Shown here piece by piece: positions 8,230 through 16,720 of a DNA stretch of 64,000 nucleotides. The notes below the pieces were generated by a model. The model had not been told where the DNA came from. It saw only the letters and a program-made list of their open reading frames with translations, and ran no database searches. The DNA is from Mesorhizobium sp. M2A.F.Ca.ET.046.03.2.1. GTDB taxonomy: Bacteria > Pseudomonadota > Alphaproteobacteria > Rhizobiales > Rhizobiaceae. The position numbers and the translations under genes are program-made. Numbering within the stretch: the stretch's first letter is position 1; each line of letters begins with the position of its first letter. The stretch lies in assembly GCF_003952425.1 (NCBI RefSeq), contig NZ_CP034449.1, positions 6,126,001-6,190,000 of the forward strand, read 5' to 3'.

Positions 8230-8505
8230 ATGCTTACAAGACTTATCGCAGCTTCGGCGCTGGTGCTGGCCATGGGTGGCGCGGCCATGGCGCAGTCATC
8301 AGATGACTGGTGGTGGTGGCACCGCGACCATCGTCCCGCCGCGAGCGAGCAAGTAGACCCTTATAGGACCGGCAGCATCAATGGGGGCTCAGGGCTGAGC
8401 ACCTCCGGCAACAGCACTGGAGCCATAGGACCGTGCGCGGACATCACGCCGGGGCCGGACGCCAACTCACAACAGAACGTCAACGACAATTACTGCGGCA
8501 AATAG
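8230..8505 (+). CDS. Small secreted Trp-rich hypothetical protein
   Basis: A 91-aa protein with a clear Sec signal peptide (MLTRLIAASALVLAMGGAAMA, cleavage before Q22). The mature part of about 70 residues opens with a run of four tryptophans (SSDDWWWWHRDH), then a Ser/Gly/Asn-rich region with two cysteines (PCADI and NYCGK) that could form a disulphide. A GGAGAAA ribosome binding site precedes ATG 8230. It is not recognised as a named family. It lies between two family A repeats and has a near-consensus EcfG site about 65 bases upstream (-10 is GGTT rather than CGTT). Confidence 0.7.
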   Translation: MLTRLIAASALVLAMGGAAMAQSSDDWWWWHRDHRPAASEQVDPYRTGSINGGSGLSTSGNSTGAIGPCADITPGPDANSQQNVNDNYCGK

Positions 8506-8580
8506 AGCCGCATAGCCGGCGGCCGGTATGAAGCCTCGGGCTTTGGTGGTCGCGGAGGCCCCCTCAGTTCTTAGTCCGGG

Positions 8581-8698
8581 CGTTTCACCGTTTCACGGAA
8601 ACGGCGAGGCGCCCCATACTGCGCTTTTTACGCGATCCCGAACGAAGGCTGCGCCGAAAGGTGCCGAGCCTGACCACACACTTTTCCTGGAGTGTCTA
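8581..8698. repeat. Palindromic repeat family A, copy 2
   Basis: The module CGTTTCACCGTTTCACGG... at 8581-8611 is nearly identical to the one at 8966. A diverged second module ends CTTTTCCTGGAGTGTCTAG near 8698. That end overlaps the stop codon of the minus-strand DUF2188 gene (8696-8698). Confidence 0.65.
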
Positions 8699-8935
8699 GT
8701 CCGATACTTCGGTCTGCGGCCGGTCGCGGCCGTCGGCAAGCTCATCGTGCCACTTTCCTTCGGCATCCTCATACTGGATGCCGTCCGTGGTTCCGGCGAC
8801 CTGCTGCTCGGACGAGGCGATTTCTGCGGCGCGCAGCGCCTCCTGGTGAGTACGGAAAGTCTCGGAAAACGTCGAGCCGACCTTGTAGGCCCAGCCGCCA
8901 TCATGCTCGACGATCTTGTAAGTCAGCTTCGCCAT
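8696..8935 (-). CDS. DUF2188 domain protein
   Basis: A 79-aa protein matching the DUF2188 pattern: an opening KIVEHDGGWAYKVG, then THQEALRAAEIASSEQ and IQYEDAEGKWHDE. The family is small, widespread in rhizobia, and of unknown function; the WxxH ending and alternating basic/acidic residues are typical. A GGAGGATTTC ribosome binding site lies directly before ATG 8935. Family A repeats bracket the gene on both sides and the stop codon lies within the end of copy 2. Confidence 0.8.
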   Translation of the reverse strand: MAKLTYKIVEHDGGWAYKVGSTFSETFRTHQEALRAAEIASSEQQVAGTTDGIQYEDAEGKWHDELADGRDRPQTEVSD

Positions 8936-8965
8936 GAAATCCTCCGGTCAAGAACCGTGCTAGCA

Positions 8966-9054
8966 CGTTTCACCGTTTCACGGAAACGGCGAAACGCTCT
9001 TTGTTTCTACGCAATTCCAGACGGAAAACCGATCAGTTTTCCTGGAAGTGCTTA
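8966..9054. repeat. Palindromic repeat family A, copy 3
   Basis: The module CGTTTCACCGTTT...GGCGAAACG (8966-8996) is followed by GCAATTCCAGACGG to CCTGGAAGTGCTTAG (9011-9054). Its end overlaps the TAA of the minus-strand DUF982 gene (9052-9054). It lies in the leader of the DUF2188 gene, 31 bases from that gene's ATG. Confidence 0.7.
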
Positions 9055-9330
9055 GTGCAGCTTTCCGTCTGGCAGCCTGTCTTCGGTAACCAGCACTTCC
9101 GATTCCCTGGCCGCCTCGATAAGGGCGCGACGTGCGTCCGCTGGCGAACGATACCCTTCCAGCGCTTTGAGGCAAGTGTCGAGAGCGTCACGATGGCGCT
9201 CGCCGCGATTGAGCGGCCAAACGGTCATCAGGCACTCGGCGGCCTCGCGGGTGCTGCTGATCTGGCGATATTTGCCGACATGGCCGAGCTCGACCACCAC
9301 CGGCTTCTCAAAAGGTTTGCTGTCTATCAT
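9052..9330 (-). CDS. DUF982 domain protein
   Basis: A 92-aa protein of the DUF982 family, a small family largely confined to Rhizobiales and of unknown function. Visible family traits are the KPVVVELGHVGKYRQISST opening, AAECLMTVWP and the repeated AL..C..AL motif with ARRALIEAARE. The ATG at 9330 is preferred over an in-frame TTG at 9339. It is on the same strand as DUF2188 and the OYE gene but separated from both by family A repeats, so each is probably its own transcript. Confidence 0.82.
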   Translation of the reverse strand: MIDSKPFEKPVVVELGHVGKYRQISSTREAAECLMTVWPLNRGERHRDALDTCLKALEGYRSPADARRALIEAARESEVLVTEDRLPDGKLH

Positions 9331-9420
9331 GGCCGCCAACGTAAAGCGGCCAAATTGGTTGCAGTTGTGGCGAGGATCCTGCGCCCAAACGTCTCAGGAC
9401 CCCCCTGTGATTTCCGGTTT

Positions 9421-9501
9421 CGTTTTGACGCAATTCCGGACGGAAGGCTACGGCGAAGTCGCCGAGCCTAACCGCGTCGCACTTTTCCTGGAATTGCCCT
9501 A
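9421..9501. repeat. Palindromic repeat family A, copy 4
   Basis: ACGCAATTCCGGACGG at the left and CTTTTCCTGGAATTGCCCTAG at the right are inverted around GGCTACGGCGAAGTCGCCGAGCC, itself a hairpin. The last bases include the TAG of the minus-strand OYE gene (9499-9501). The element is probably transcribed as the 3' hairpin of that gene. Confidence 0.7.
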
Positions 9502-10602
9502 GCCGGCGGCCTTCATCCAATGCCGCATGGTCGTCACCGAACGCGCCAGCTGGGGCGCCGGATGGATTTCCTCGCCGAAGGCAGCCGCCGCGCGCCAGCC
9601 CCAGCGCGGGTCGGCGAGGAAGGCGCGGGCCAGCGCCACCATGTCGGCACGACCACCGGCGACGATCGCCTCGGCCTGGCTCGGATCGTCGATCAGCCCC
9701 ACGGCGCGCGTCGGAATGCCGGCGCCCTTGCGCACGGCCTCCGCCAGATGCACCTGGTAGCCGGGGCCGGGCGGCACCTGCTGCAGGGGCGAATTGCCGC
9801 CGCTGGAGCAGCAGATATAGGCGATGCCCTCGGCCTTCAGCGCCTTGGCCACCTCGATCGCGTCCTCGACGTCGAAACCGCCGTCGACCCATTCCTTCAC
9901 CGAAAGGCGCGCGCCCAGCATCATGGACGGGGCGGCCTTCCTCACCGCCCTGGCGATTTCGACCGCGAAGCGCATGCGGTTCTCCAACGACCCGCCCCAA
10001 CGGTCCGTCCTCTGGTTGGAGAGCGGCGAGAGGAATTGGAAGATCAGATAGCCGTGCGCGGCGTGCAGCTCGGCGAAATCGAAGCCGGCGCGTTCGGCGC
10101 GCACGGCCGACTGCGCAAAACGCGCGATGAGCTCCAGGATCTCGTCCTCTTCCAACGCGTGCGGCACATTCCAGCTCGTGTCATAGGCAATGGCGGAGGC
10201 AGAAACGGTCTGCCAGGGATCTTCGCCGGGCTGCAGCGGACCGCCGCCTTCCCAGGGTCTGCGGTTGGAGGCCTTGCGGCCGGCATGGGCAAGCTGGACG
10301 CCGAACTTCGTGCCGGGCGCGGCGACGCGCCTGGCGGCGTCGAGCGTTCGCTTGGCGGCAGCCTCGTTGTCGTCCGAATAGAGGCCGAGGCAGCCATGCG
10401 TGATGCGCCCGCGCCGCTCGACATCGGTCATCTCGACGGTGACCATGCCGGCGCCCGACATTGCCAGGTTCATCCAGTGATGGAGATGCCAGTCGCTGGC
10501 CGAGCCGTCCTCGGCCGAATACTGGCACATGGGGGCGACCGCGATGCGATTGGGGAAGGTGAGGTCGCCGAGGGTGATCGGCTGGAAAAGCGATGACGTC
10601 AT
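9499..10602 (-). CDS. NADH:flavin oxidoreductase, Old Yellow Enzyme (YqjM/NamA type)
   Basis: A 367-aa FMN-dependent ene-reductase of the OYE family. It opens FQPITLGDLTFPNRIAVAPMCQYSAEDG, where the Cys of MCQYS is the redox-tuning cysteine of the YqjM (thermophilic-like) subgroup. It contains the AAHGYLIFQFLSPLSNQRTD active-site and FMN segment and the DRWGGSLENR signature. It would reduce activated C=C bonds of enones or nitro compounds with NAD(P)H; the natural substrate is unknown. The frame is open to 10980, but ATG 10602 has an AGGAG and the family-typical start. It is a single gene whose stop is inside a palindromic repeat. Confidence 0.9.
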   Translation of the reverse strand: MTSSLFQPITLGDLTFPNRIAVAPMCQYSAEDGSASDWHLHHWMNLAMSGAGMVTVEMTDVERRGRITHGCLGLYSDDNEAAAKRTLDAARRVAAPGTKFGVQLAHAGRKASNRRPWEGGGPLQPGEDPWQTVSASAIAYDTSWNVPHALEEDEILELIARFAQSAVRAERAGFDFAELHAAHGYLIFQFLSPLSNQRTDRWGGSLENRMRFAVEIARAVRKAAPSMMLGARLSVKEWVDGGFDVEDAIEVAKALKAEGIAYICCSSGGNSPLQQVPPGPGYQVHLAEAVRKGAGIPTRAVGLIDDPSQAEAIVAGGRADMVALARAFLADPRWGWRAAAAFGEEIHPAPQLARSVTTMRHWMKAAG

Positions 10603-10755
10603 GAAGCGGGCTCCTGGAGAGATACCGCTATCTAGGCAGTCGTGGCGCGTCACGCCAGACACGAGCCGGTGAAACTGCCGCTGGACCAGTCGGTTTCCCG
10701 GATTGCGTAGAGGCGCTTTCGTCGCTACCCCTTTGCCACCATCAAGGAGATCGTC

Positions 10756-11334
10756 ATGGAAGATCGCATTCGCATCCGTTCCGAAGAGGTCCTTTCGGAC
10801 GACTGGGCGGTGCTGAAGAAGACAGTGCTCGACTACCGCCGCCGCGACGGGCGGTGGGAGACGCAGATCCGCCAGACCTATGATCGCGGCGACGGCGCGG
10901 TGATCCTGCCGTTCGATCCGCAGCGCTCGACCGTGCTCCTGGTGCGGCAATTCCGCTTCCCGGCTTACGCCGTGGGTCACCGCGAGCCGCTGATCGAGGC
11001 CTGCGCCGGGCTGCTCGACGAAAACGATCCCGAAACCGCCATCCGCAAGGAAGCGGAGGAGGAACTGGGTTACCGGTTGAAGGACATCGAGCGACTGTTC
11101 GCGTCATTCATGAGCCCTGGCAGCGTGACGGAACGGCTCTGGTTCTTCACCGCGCGCTATTCGCCGGCCGACCGTATTTCCGACGGCGGCGGCGCGCCCG
11201 AGGAGGGCGAGGACATCGAGGTCCTGGAAATACCACTGGACGAAGCGCTGGCCGCCATTGCCGATGGACGTATTGTCGATGCCAAGACGATCATCCTGAT
11301 CCAGCACTTGAAGTTGAACCCGATCGCGCCTTGA
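10756..11334 (+). CDS. nudK: GDP-mannose pyrophosphatase NudK
   Basis: A 192-aa Nudix hydrolase closely resembling E. coli NudK: LIEACAGLLDENDPETAIR, KEAEEELGY (the shortened Nudix box typical of this subgroup), ASFMSPGSVTE and GEDIEVLE. NudK hydrolyses GDP-mannose to GMP and mannose-1-phosphate and belongs to the ADP-ribose pyrophosphatase-like dimers. AAGGAG precedes ATG 10756. It ends 22 bases before the convergent stop of the membrane protein gene. The symbol rests on remembered family sequence, not an alignment. Confidence 0.85.
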   Translation: MEDRIRIRSEEVLSDDWAVLKKTVLDYRRRDGRWETQIRQTYDRGDGAVILPFDPQRSTVLLVRQFRFPAYAVGHREPLIEACAGLLDENDPETAIRKEAEEELGYRLKDIERLFASFMSPGSVTERLWFFTARYSPADRISDGGGAPEEGEDIEVLEIPLDEALAAIADGRIVDAKTIILIQHLKLNPIAP

Positions 11335-11356
11335 CGGGCATCACCGCGTCAACGGC

Positions 11357-13174
11357 TCATTGGCCCATGGCAGGACACTGGCCGGCGGGGCCGCCCGACG
11401 CTGGATATCGATAGATGCGCAGCGGCCCCGCAAAGGGGCATTCCGTCAACCACTCCGGAGGCTTTCCCGTGGCCAACCGGCTGGCCAATGGAAACCGGGC
11501 TTCGACCGGCTGGAGGGCCGTTTCCTCTACACGGCAGACCGCGACATGGGTGGCCTTGGTTTGATCGAGAAGCTGCGTCGGGTCGGACGTAGCCGGGTCA
11601 AAAAATCTAAGGACGCGCTCGATGCCCTTGGCCGATGTGTGAAAAGGGACGGCCACGACGTCGAGTTCCTCAGGAGACCCCAAAGCGGCGATCCCGATAT
11701 CGGGAGGCGCGAACAGTCTCGCGCCTTTCGGCCAAATAAAATGCGGGCCGCTGCTGGCTTGCGCGCAGGCATTGGCGATGTCGACGCCAAGCAGCTTTGC
11801 AGCCCGGGGAGGCCAGACCAGATAGGTTAGAAGAAGAGCAGCAATGACTGCCACGCCCGGGGCGGCCAGAAGCCAGGCGCGCGGCAACTCGTCCCTCGAC
11901 CTGGCTGCGAAATAGCGCCTCAGCGGCAGGCTGGCTGGAATGCCCTGATGGACGAGCAAGGCAACCCCGGGGCCGACGAAGAGCGGAAAAAACCGCAGGT
12001 ATCTTAGATAAAGCAGTCCCAACAGGAGGCCGACAGCCGAAAAGACCGCCAAGACCCACCAGGCTCGCTTCCTTGTCGAGGCGGAAATGGCCAAAACGCA
12101 TGTCGCCGCCGTGCCCAGAATGGCGACGAAAAACCGTGCGAAACGATCGGAGCCCAGAAAGTCCGCGCTGAAGAAGATGCTGCGTTCCTGCTCGATGCGG
12201 GAGAGCCAATTGTCGCGAACATAGTCGCTGAGACCGACGAGCGGGCCGCCCGCGCATTGGGGGAAGAGGAAGACAAGTATCGCGGCGGTCGCGCCAGCAC
12301 CGGCCAAAAGGCACAGGGCGCGTATGTACCAGCGTCCAATTCCTCTGGTCAGCGAGACACCTGCAAGCACGGCGCCGGCAGTCGCAAGCGCGGTGAGGTG
12401 CAAAAGCGAATAGCGGTCGCAAGCGGCGCTTTTGTAGGCGTCGGGTCCCACGACCACAAAGAATGCGGCAATGCCGGCGGCCGCCAGCGCCAGACCGTAC
12501 GCCCCTAGGTCCTTGCCTGCATCCTTCGTTCCGGCGATGAATACCAATGCGTAGAAGCCGGCCGGAAGAGCAAGGAACGGCGCCATTTCGGCGCTGATCG
12601 CGGTGGACAGAGCCATTAGGGCGCCGTTCAATCCGGCGGCAACCGGCGAGCCACGGATCGTCAGCAGCACCGCCCCCAGGAGGATGAGCATCTGCAGGTT
12701 GTGGTAGTCGATGCGCCAGGGCTGGAATTCCGAAAGCGCGGGCAGCCCGGCGAAGGCGGCGACGATCAGCACCGCGCCTGGATGGTCGAACTCGAATTCC
12801 CTGATCACGAGGAAAAGCAGGGTTAAAGCGGCCAGGAGGAGCAGGAGCGGCACGGTGAACGCGGCGGCGGATAAAGCAGTTCCCATCCCGACAAAAGGCG
12901 CCAGCGCGATGGCCAGCAACGCATAGGGCGCATCGACGATCCAGGGCCAGTGCGAGATCATGGGCTCGGGCTGGGCGATACCGGTCAGCGTTCTGTCGAA
13001 CGGATTGCCTGTGTGCAGAAGATGCCTGATTTCATGCAGCTTCATGAGATCGTCGACGTCGCCGTTGGGCATGTTGCCGAGCAACAGGAGCAGGCTCAGA
13101 ACCGCACTGAGCGTCAGCCAGACGAATACGACCGGGGCAGGGGTGTGGCGAAAAATCGCCTTGATCGTCGACAT
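11357..13174 (-). CDS. Polytopic membrane protein, GT-C glycosyltransferase-like
   Basis: A 605-aa integral membrane protein with about ten to twelve hydrophobic helices. After the first helix comes an acidic periplasmic motif, NMPNGDVDDLMKLHEI, in the position where GT-C glycosyltransferases (ArnT/PMT type) carry catalytic acidic residues. A soluble C-terminal region of about 130 residues follows the last helix. A lipid-linked sugar transferase is the likeliest role, but donor and acceptor are unknown and no glycan gene is adjacent. I use ATG 13174, with GGGGAAGAG upstream; the frame extends to 13261. Confidence 0.7.
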   Translation of the reverse strand: MSTIKAIFRHTPAPVVFVWLTLSAVLSLLLLLGNMPNGDVDDLMKLHEIRHLLHTGNPFDRTLTGIAQPEPMISHWPWIVDAPYALLAIALAPFVGMGTALSAAAFTVPLLLLLAALTLLFLVIREFEFDHPGAVLIVAAFAGLPALSEFQPWRIDYHNLQMLILLGAVLLTIRGSPVAAGLNGALMALSTAISAEMAPFLALPAGFYALVFIAGTKDAGKDLGAYGLALAAAGIAAFFVVVGPDAYKSAACDRYSLLHLTALATAGAVLAGVSLTRGIGRWYIRALCLLAGAGATAAILVFLFPQCAGGPLVGLSDYVRDNWLSRIEQERSIFFSADFLGSDRFARFFVAILGTAATCVLAISASTRKRAWWVLAVFSAVGLLLGLLYLRYLRFFPLFVGPGVALLVHQGIPASLPLRRYFAARSRDELPRAWLLAAPGVAVIAALLLTYLVWPPRAAKLLGVDIANACAQASSGPHFIWPKGARLFAPPDIGIAALGSPEELDVVAVPFHTSAKGIERVLRFFDPATSDPTQLLDQTKATHVAVCRVEETALQPVEARFPLASRLATGKPPEWLTECPFAGPLRIYRYPASGGPAGQCPAMGQ

Positions 13175-13314
13175 CCCAAGCTCTTCCCCACGCGCCTCGA
13201 CCATTTGATGCACGGAAAAGCTTTCGATCGCGTAACCTTTGCCCGGCTCGCGGGCCGCCACCCGAAGTTCGAGCGAAGAGTGTGGCCCGCCACCCCAAGC
13301 TCAAGAGCAAAGGG

Positions 13315-13400
13315 TGGTGCGGACGACGGGAATCGAACCCGTACGATCAGAGATCGAGGGATTTTAAGTCCCTTGCGTCTACCAATTCCGCCACGTCCGC
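13315..13400 (-). tRNA. tRNA-Leu (UAA)
   Basis: The minus strand gives a full cloverleaf. The acceptor GCGGACG pairs with CGTCCGC, the anticodon loop is CTTAAAA (anticodon UAA), a class II variable arm follows, then the T-loop GTTCGAATC and an encoded CCA end (13317-13315). Discriminator A is as expected for tRNA-Leu. Confidence 0.97.
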
Positions 13401-13589
13401 AGGCGTGCCCTTTTCAGATGCCTGATTTGAGCCGTCAAGCGATGTTTCGGACCGACTGATCTTACACAGCCAGCCAGCATGCGATGGATGTCCGAATTTA
13501 ATATTAGCGATATGTAAAATGCAAAGTCCGCCAAACCGGTTTCGTTAGCCTTTCTGTGCCAGCATCGAGCCGGCTTTGATGGTGGAACC

Positions 13590-13817
13590 ATGCGTGGGCC
13601 AGGCTGGATCCGGGGGCTGCGGGAGGAGGAGGCGCGGCAGCTGCGCTGCGAGATCGATCGGCTCGAGCGCGATCTGATCAAAGCCGCCAATTCGAAAGCC
13701 AAATGCAACCTGCACGACGTCGCGCATACGCTGCGCTGGCAGAAGGCCCGGCTCCAGCGATTGGAAGAATGCCTCGCAGCCATGCCGGCCGGAAAGATCG
13801 CTTCGGACGGGTCCTGA
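13590..13817 (+). CDS. Small basic coiled-coil hypothetical protein
   Basis: A 75-aa highly charged protein. Residues about 10-65 read as an amphipathic helix or coiled coil (LREEEARQLRCEIDRLERDL, later QKARLQRLEECLAAM). The ribosome binding site is modest (GGTGGA). No family is recognised and no operon partner lies beside it. Codon use and sequence pattern favour a real gene, but length and isolation leave doubt. The interval 13818-14080 after it holds no recognised gene. Confidence 0.45.
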   Translation: MRGPGWIRGLREEEARQLRCEIDRLERDLIKAANSKAKCNLHDVAHTLRWQKARLQRLEECLAAMPAGKIASDGS

Positions 13818-14080
13818 TCGGTCCGATTGCAACCTTGCGTCGAGGCTTAACCATTATTGGTCCTGCGCTTGCCGAGCAGGGGCGCATTGGGAAGTGGCGC
13901 GATCGCGGAATTACGGTTTGCGGGGATGCCGTTAGGTTAGCCCACAAGGCGGTTCGATCCGCCGAGGCCGGCGTCTACCAGGCCCCTACCCATTCCCCCG
14001 CCCCCTGCGGGCGCCGGCCACCTGATTTCCAAGAGACAATACGGGATGGCGCCTCAGCACTGGCGCTGCTGCGGCAAGTC

Positions 14081-14737
14081 TCAGAATTTATAGCTGAAAT
14101 TCACGCCGAGCGTCTGCAGCTTCACGTCCTGGTCACGGTCGGTGAAAGTGTCCGAAGCGTCGAAATGCTCCTTGCCGAAATCGTAGTAGCGGTATTGCGC
14201 GCCGACGACGACATTGTTGGTCAAGGCATAGTCGACGCCGGCGCCGAGCGTCCAGCCGGTGCTGGTACGGGTCCGGGCAAAGCTTGTGCCTGCCGTCTGC
14301 GAGGTTTCGATGCCGGCGAACGCGACGCCGCCAATGCCATAGATCAGCAGGCGATCCATCGCGTAGCCTGCCTTGGCATCGACCGATCCGAACCATTTGA
14401 CGTCGGTGCCGAAGGTGTTTGCCGGGGCGGCATCGGCGGTGCCGTCGATCGAGGCGTAGTTGAGGTCGGCCTCGGCGCCGATCACGGCCTGGTCGAACTG
14501 CCAAAGGCCCGCGACATGGCCGCCGACGAAACCGCCGTCGATGTCGGGCTTGACCGAACCGCCGTCGACGGTGATGTCGGACCGGCCCCAGCCGTAGCCG
14601 GCCTGCATGCCGGCATAATAGCCGGTCCAGTCGAAGCCAGGCGCGGTCATCGGCAGATCAGCGCCCAGATCCGCCGCCCAGGCAGACCCGGACAGCAGGG
14701 CAAGAAAGCCGGCACTGGCGAGCGTCAGTCGACGCAT
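14081..14737 (-). CDS. Outer-membrane beta-barrel protein (Omp25/Omp31-like)
   Basis: A 218-aa outer-membrane protein with a cleavable signal peptide (MRRLTLASAGFLALLSGSAWA). It has the GFDWTGYYAGMQAGYGWG opening typical of rhizobial Omp25/Omp31-like barrels, alternating strands, and a C-terminal Phe (VNFSYKF) recognised by the BAM machinery. It probably forms an eight-stranded barrel with a structural role. GGAG precedes ATG 14737. It is divergent from adenine deaminase, with about 160 bases of shared promoter region. Confidence 0.9.
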   Translation of the reverse strand: MRRLTLASAGFLALLSGSAWAADLGADLPMTAPGFDWTGYYAGMQAGYGWGRSDITVDGGSVKPDIDGGFVGGHVAGLWQFDQAVIGAEADLNYASIDGTADAAPANTFGTDVKWFGSVDAKAGYAMDRLLIYGIGGVAFAGIETSQTAGTSFARTRTSTGWTLGAGVDYALTNNVVVGAQYRYYDFGKEHFDASDTFTDRDQDVKLQTLGVNFSYKF

Positions 14738-14896
14738 CGAGCACTCCGAAATGGCGGTTCCGAAAGACTCCCTGGGAAAGACTAGCCCCTTTCGCCGCTG
14801 AACGGAATTGCATCTCTGCAACAGTGGTTTACGACCTGATGCTCTGGCTCCAGGCACCGGCATTTGCCAAAGTGCCTCATGCAGAGGAACTCGCCA

Positions 14897-16714
14897 ATGA
14901 CGAACGCCAAGCCGACAAGCGCCGTAAAAACCAAGCCGTGGACGGAGGTGGCGACACATCTGGTCGATGTCGCGATGGGCCGAAAGCCCGCGGATCTGGT
15001 CATCCGCAACGGGCGCTGGGTGAATGTCCATTCGGGCGAGATCATCCCCGGCGCGGACATCGCGATCGCCGCCGGCCGCTTCGCCTATTGTGGGCCGAAT
15101 GCCAGCCATGCCATCGGGCCGGGGACCAAGGTCGTCGATGCCGGCGGGCGCTATCTGGTGCCCGGCCTTTGCGATGCGCATATGCATGTCGAAAGCGGCA
15201 TGGTGACGGTGACGGAGTTCTGCCGCGCGGTGATCCCGCATGGCACCACCTCGATGTTCATCGATCCGCACGAGATCGCCAATGTGCTCGGACTACCGGG
15301 AGTCAGGCTGATGCATGACGAGGCGGTGGCGATGCCGATCAATGTGCATGTGCAGATGCCGTCCTGCGTGCCGTCGGCGCCGGGACTGGAGCATGCCGGC
15401 GCCGAATTGACGGTGGCCGACGTGGCCGAGGCCATGACATGGGACAACATCATCGGGCTTGGCGAGGTGATGAATTTCCCCGGCGTCGCCGCCAACAATC
15501 CGGTGATGTCGGGCGAGATTGCCGAGACGGTCAAGGCCGGCAAGACGGTCGGCGGCCATTATGCATCGCCCGATCTCGGCCTGCCATTCCATGGCTATGT
15601 CGCGGGCGGGGCGGAGGACGACCATGAAGGGACGCGCGCCGAGGACGCGATCGCTCGCGTGCGCCAGGGCATGAAGGCGATGCTGCGGCTGGGGTCGGCC
15701 TGGTACGACGTGGCGGCGCAGATCAAGGCGGTGACCGAAGGCGGCATCGACCCGCGCAACTTCATCCTGTGCACCGATGACAGCCATTCCGGCACGCTGG
15801 TGCATGAAGGCCATATGGACCGGGTGGTACGGCATGCCATCCAACAGGGCCTGAAGCCGGTGACGGCGATCCAGATGGCGACGCTCAACACCGCGCAGCA
15901 TTTCCGACTGGAGCGCGAGATCGGCTCGATCGCGCCGGGGCGACTGGCCGATCTTCTGATTGTTTCGGACCTTGCCCGGATGACTATCGACGAGGTCTAT
16001 GGCCGCGGCGTCAGGCTTGCGAAGGCCGGCAAGCTCGAGATCGACATCCCCGCCTATGACTATCCGCAATCGGCGAAGAACACGGTCAAGCTCGGCAAGA
16101 AGCTCGCGGCGAAGGATTTCGACATTTCCGCGCCGCAGGGCGCCAACGAGGTGCGGGCGCGGGTGATCGGCGTGATCGAGAACCAGGCGCCGACGCGGGC
16201 GCTGGAGGCCGACCTGCCCGTCGAGGACGGGTTGGTCGCCATGGATCGGCGCAACGACATCTGCCAGATCGCCCTGGTCGAGCGCCATCGCGGCACGGGC
16301 GGCGTCACCAATGCCTTCGTCTCCGGTTTTGGCTATGTGGAAGACTGCGCGATTGCGTCGAGCGTGGCGCATGACGCGCACCACATCATCATCGTCGGCA
16401 CCAACAAGGAAGACATGGCTTTGGCCGTCAACCGGTTGGGCGAGGTCGGCGGCGGCGTGGTGCTCTATTCCAAGGGCAAGGAACTGGCGCTGGTCGAGAT
16501 GCCGATCGCCGGCCTGATGTCTGACGAACGCGCCGAGATCGTCGCGGCGAAAGCCGAGCAATTGACAGAGGCCATGCGCAAGGTCGGCTGCTCGCTTAAC
16601 AACGCCTATATGCAGCACTCGCTGCTGGCGCTGGTGGTTATCCCGGAGCTCAGGATATCGGATGTCGGTCTTGTCGACGTGACGACCTTCCAGAAGGTCG
16701 ATCTTTTTATCTAA
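14897..16714 (+). CDS. ade: Adenine deaminase
   Basis: A 605-aa metal-dependent amidohydrolase converting adenine to hypoxanthine and ammonia in purine salvage. It shows the metal-binding CDAHMHVESGM motif near residue 90, DPHEIANVLG, GEVMNFPGV, CTDDSHSGTL and the C-terminal adenine deaminase domain (TNAFVSGFGY, MPIAGLMSDE). Length matches the Ade family. An AGAGGA site lies before ATG 14897; an in-frame ATG at 14864 is less likely. Being divergent from the porin-like gene, it is probably a single-gene transcript. Confidence 0.94.
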   Translation: MTNAKPTSAVKTKPWTEVATHLVDVAMGRKPADLVIRNGRWVNVHSGEIIPGADIAIAAGRFAYCGPNASHAIGPGTKVVDAGGRYLVPGLCDAHMHVESGMVTVTEFCRAVIPHGTTSMFIDPHEIANVLGLPGVRLMHDEAVAMPINVHVQMPSCVPSAPGLEHAGAELTVADVAEAMTWDNIIGLGEVMNFPGVAANNPVMSGEIAETVKAGKTVGGHYASPDLGLPFHGYVAGGAEDDHEGTRAEDAIARVRQGMKAMLRLGSAWYDVAAQIKAVTEGGIDPRNFILCTDDSHSGTLVHEGHMDRVVRHAIQQGLKPVTAIQMATLNTAQHFRLEREIGSIAPGRLADLLIVSDLARMTIDEVYGRGVRLAKAGKLEIDIPAYDYPQSAKNTVKLGKKLAAKDFDISAPQGANEVRARVIGVIENQAPTRALEADLPVEDGLVAMDRRNDICQIALVERHRGTGGVTNAFVSGFGYVEDCAIASSVAHDAHHIIIVGTNKEDMALAVNRLGEVGGGVVLYSKGKELALVEMPIAGLMSDERAEIVAAKAEQLTEAMRKVGCSLNNAYMQHSLLALVVIPELRISDVGLVDVTTFQKVDLFI

Positions 16715-16720
16715 AGCAGG

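Noticed and set aside
9338..9362. GCAAC-N16-CGTT upstream of the DUF982 gene
   Set aside because: It is one base off consensus and its CGTT lies only about 8 bases before the ATG, too close for a leader.
13940..13980. T-arm-like hairpin (GGCGG TTCGATC CGCC) in 13818-14080
   Set aside because: There is no matching acceptor stem, D-arm or anticodon around it, and no CCA end. Probably chance or a decayed remnant.
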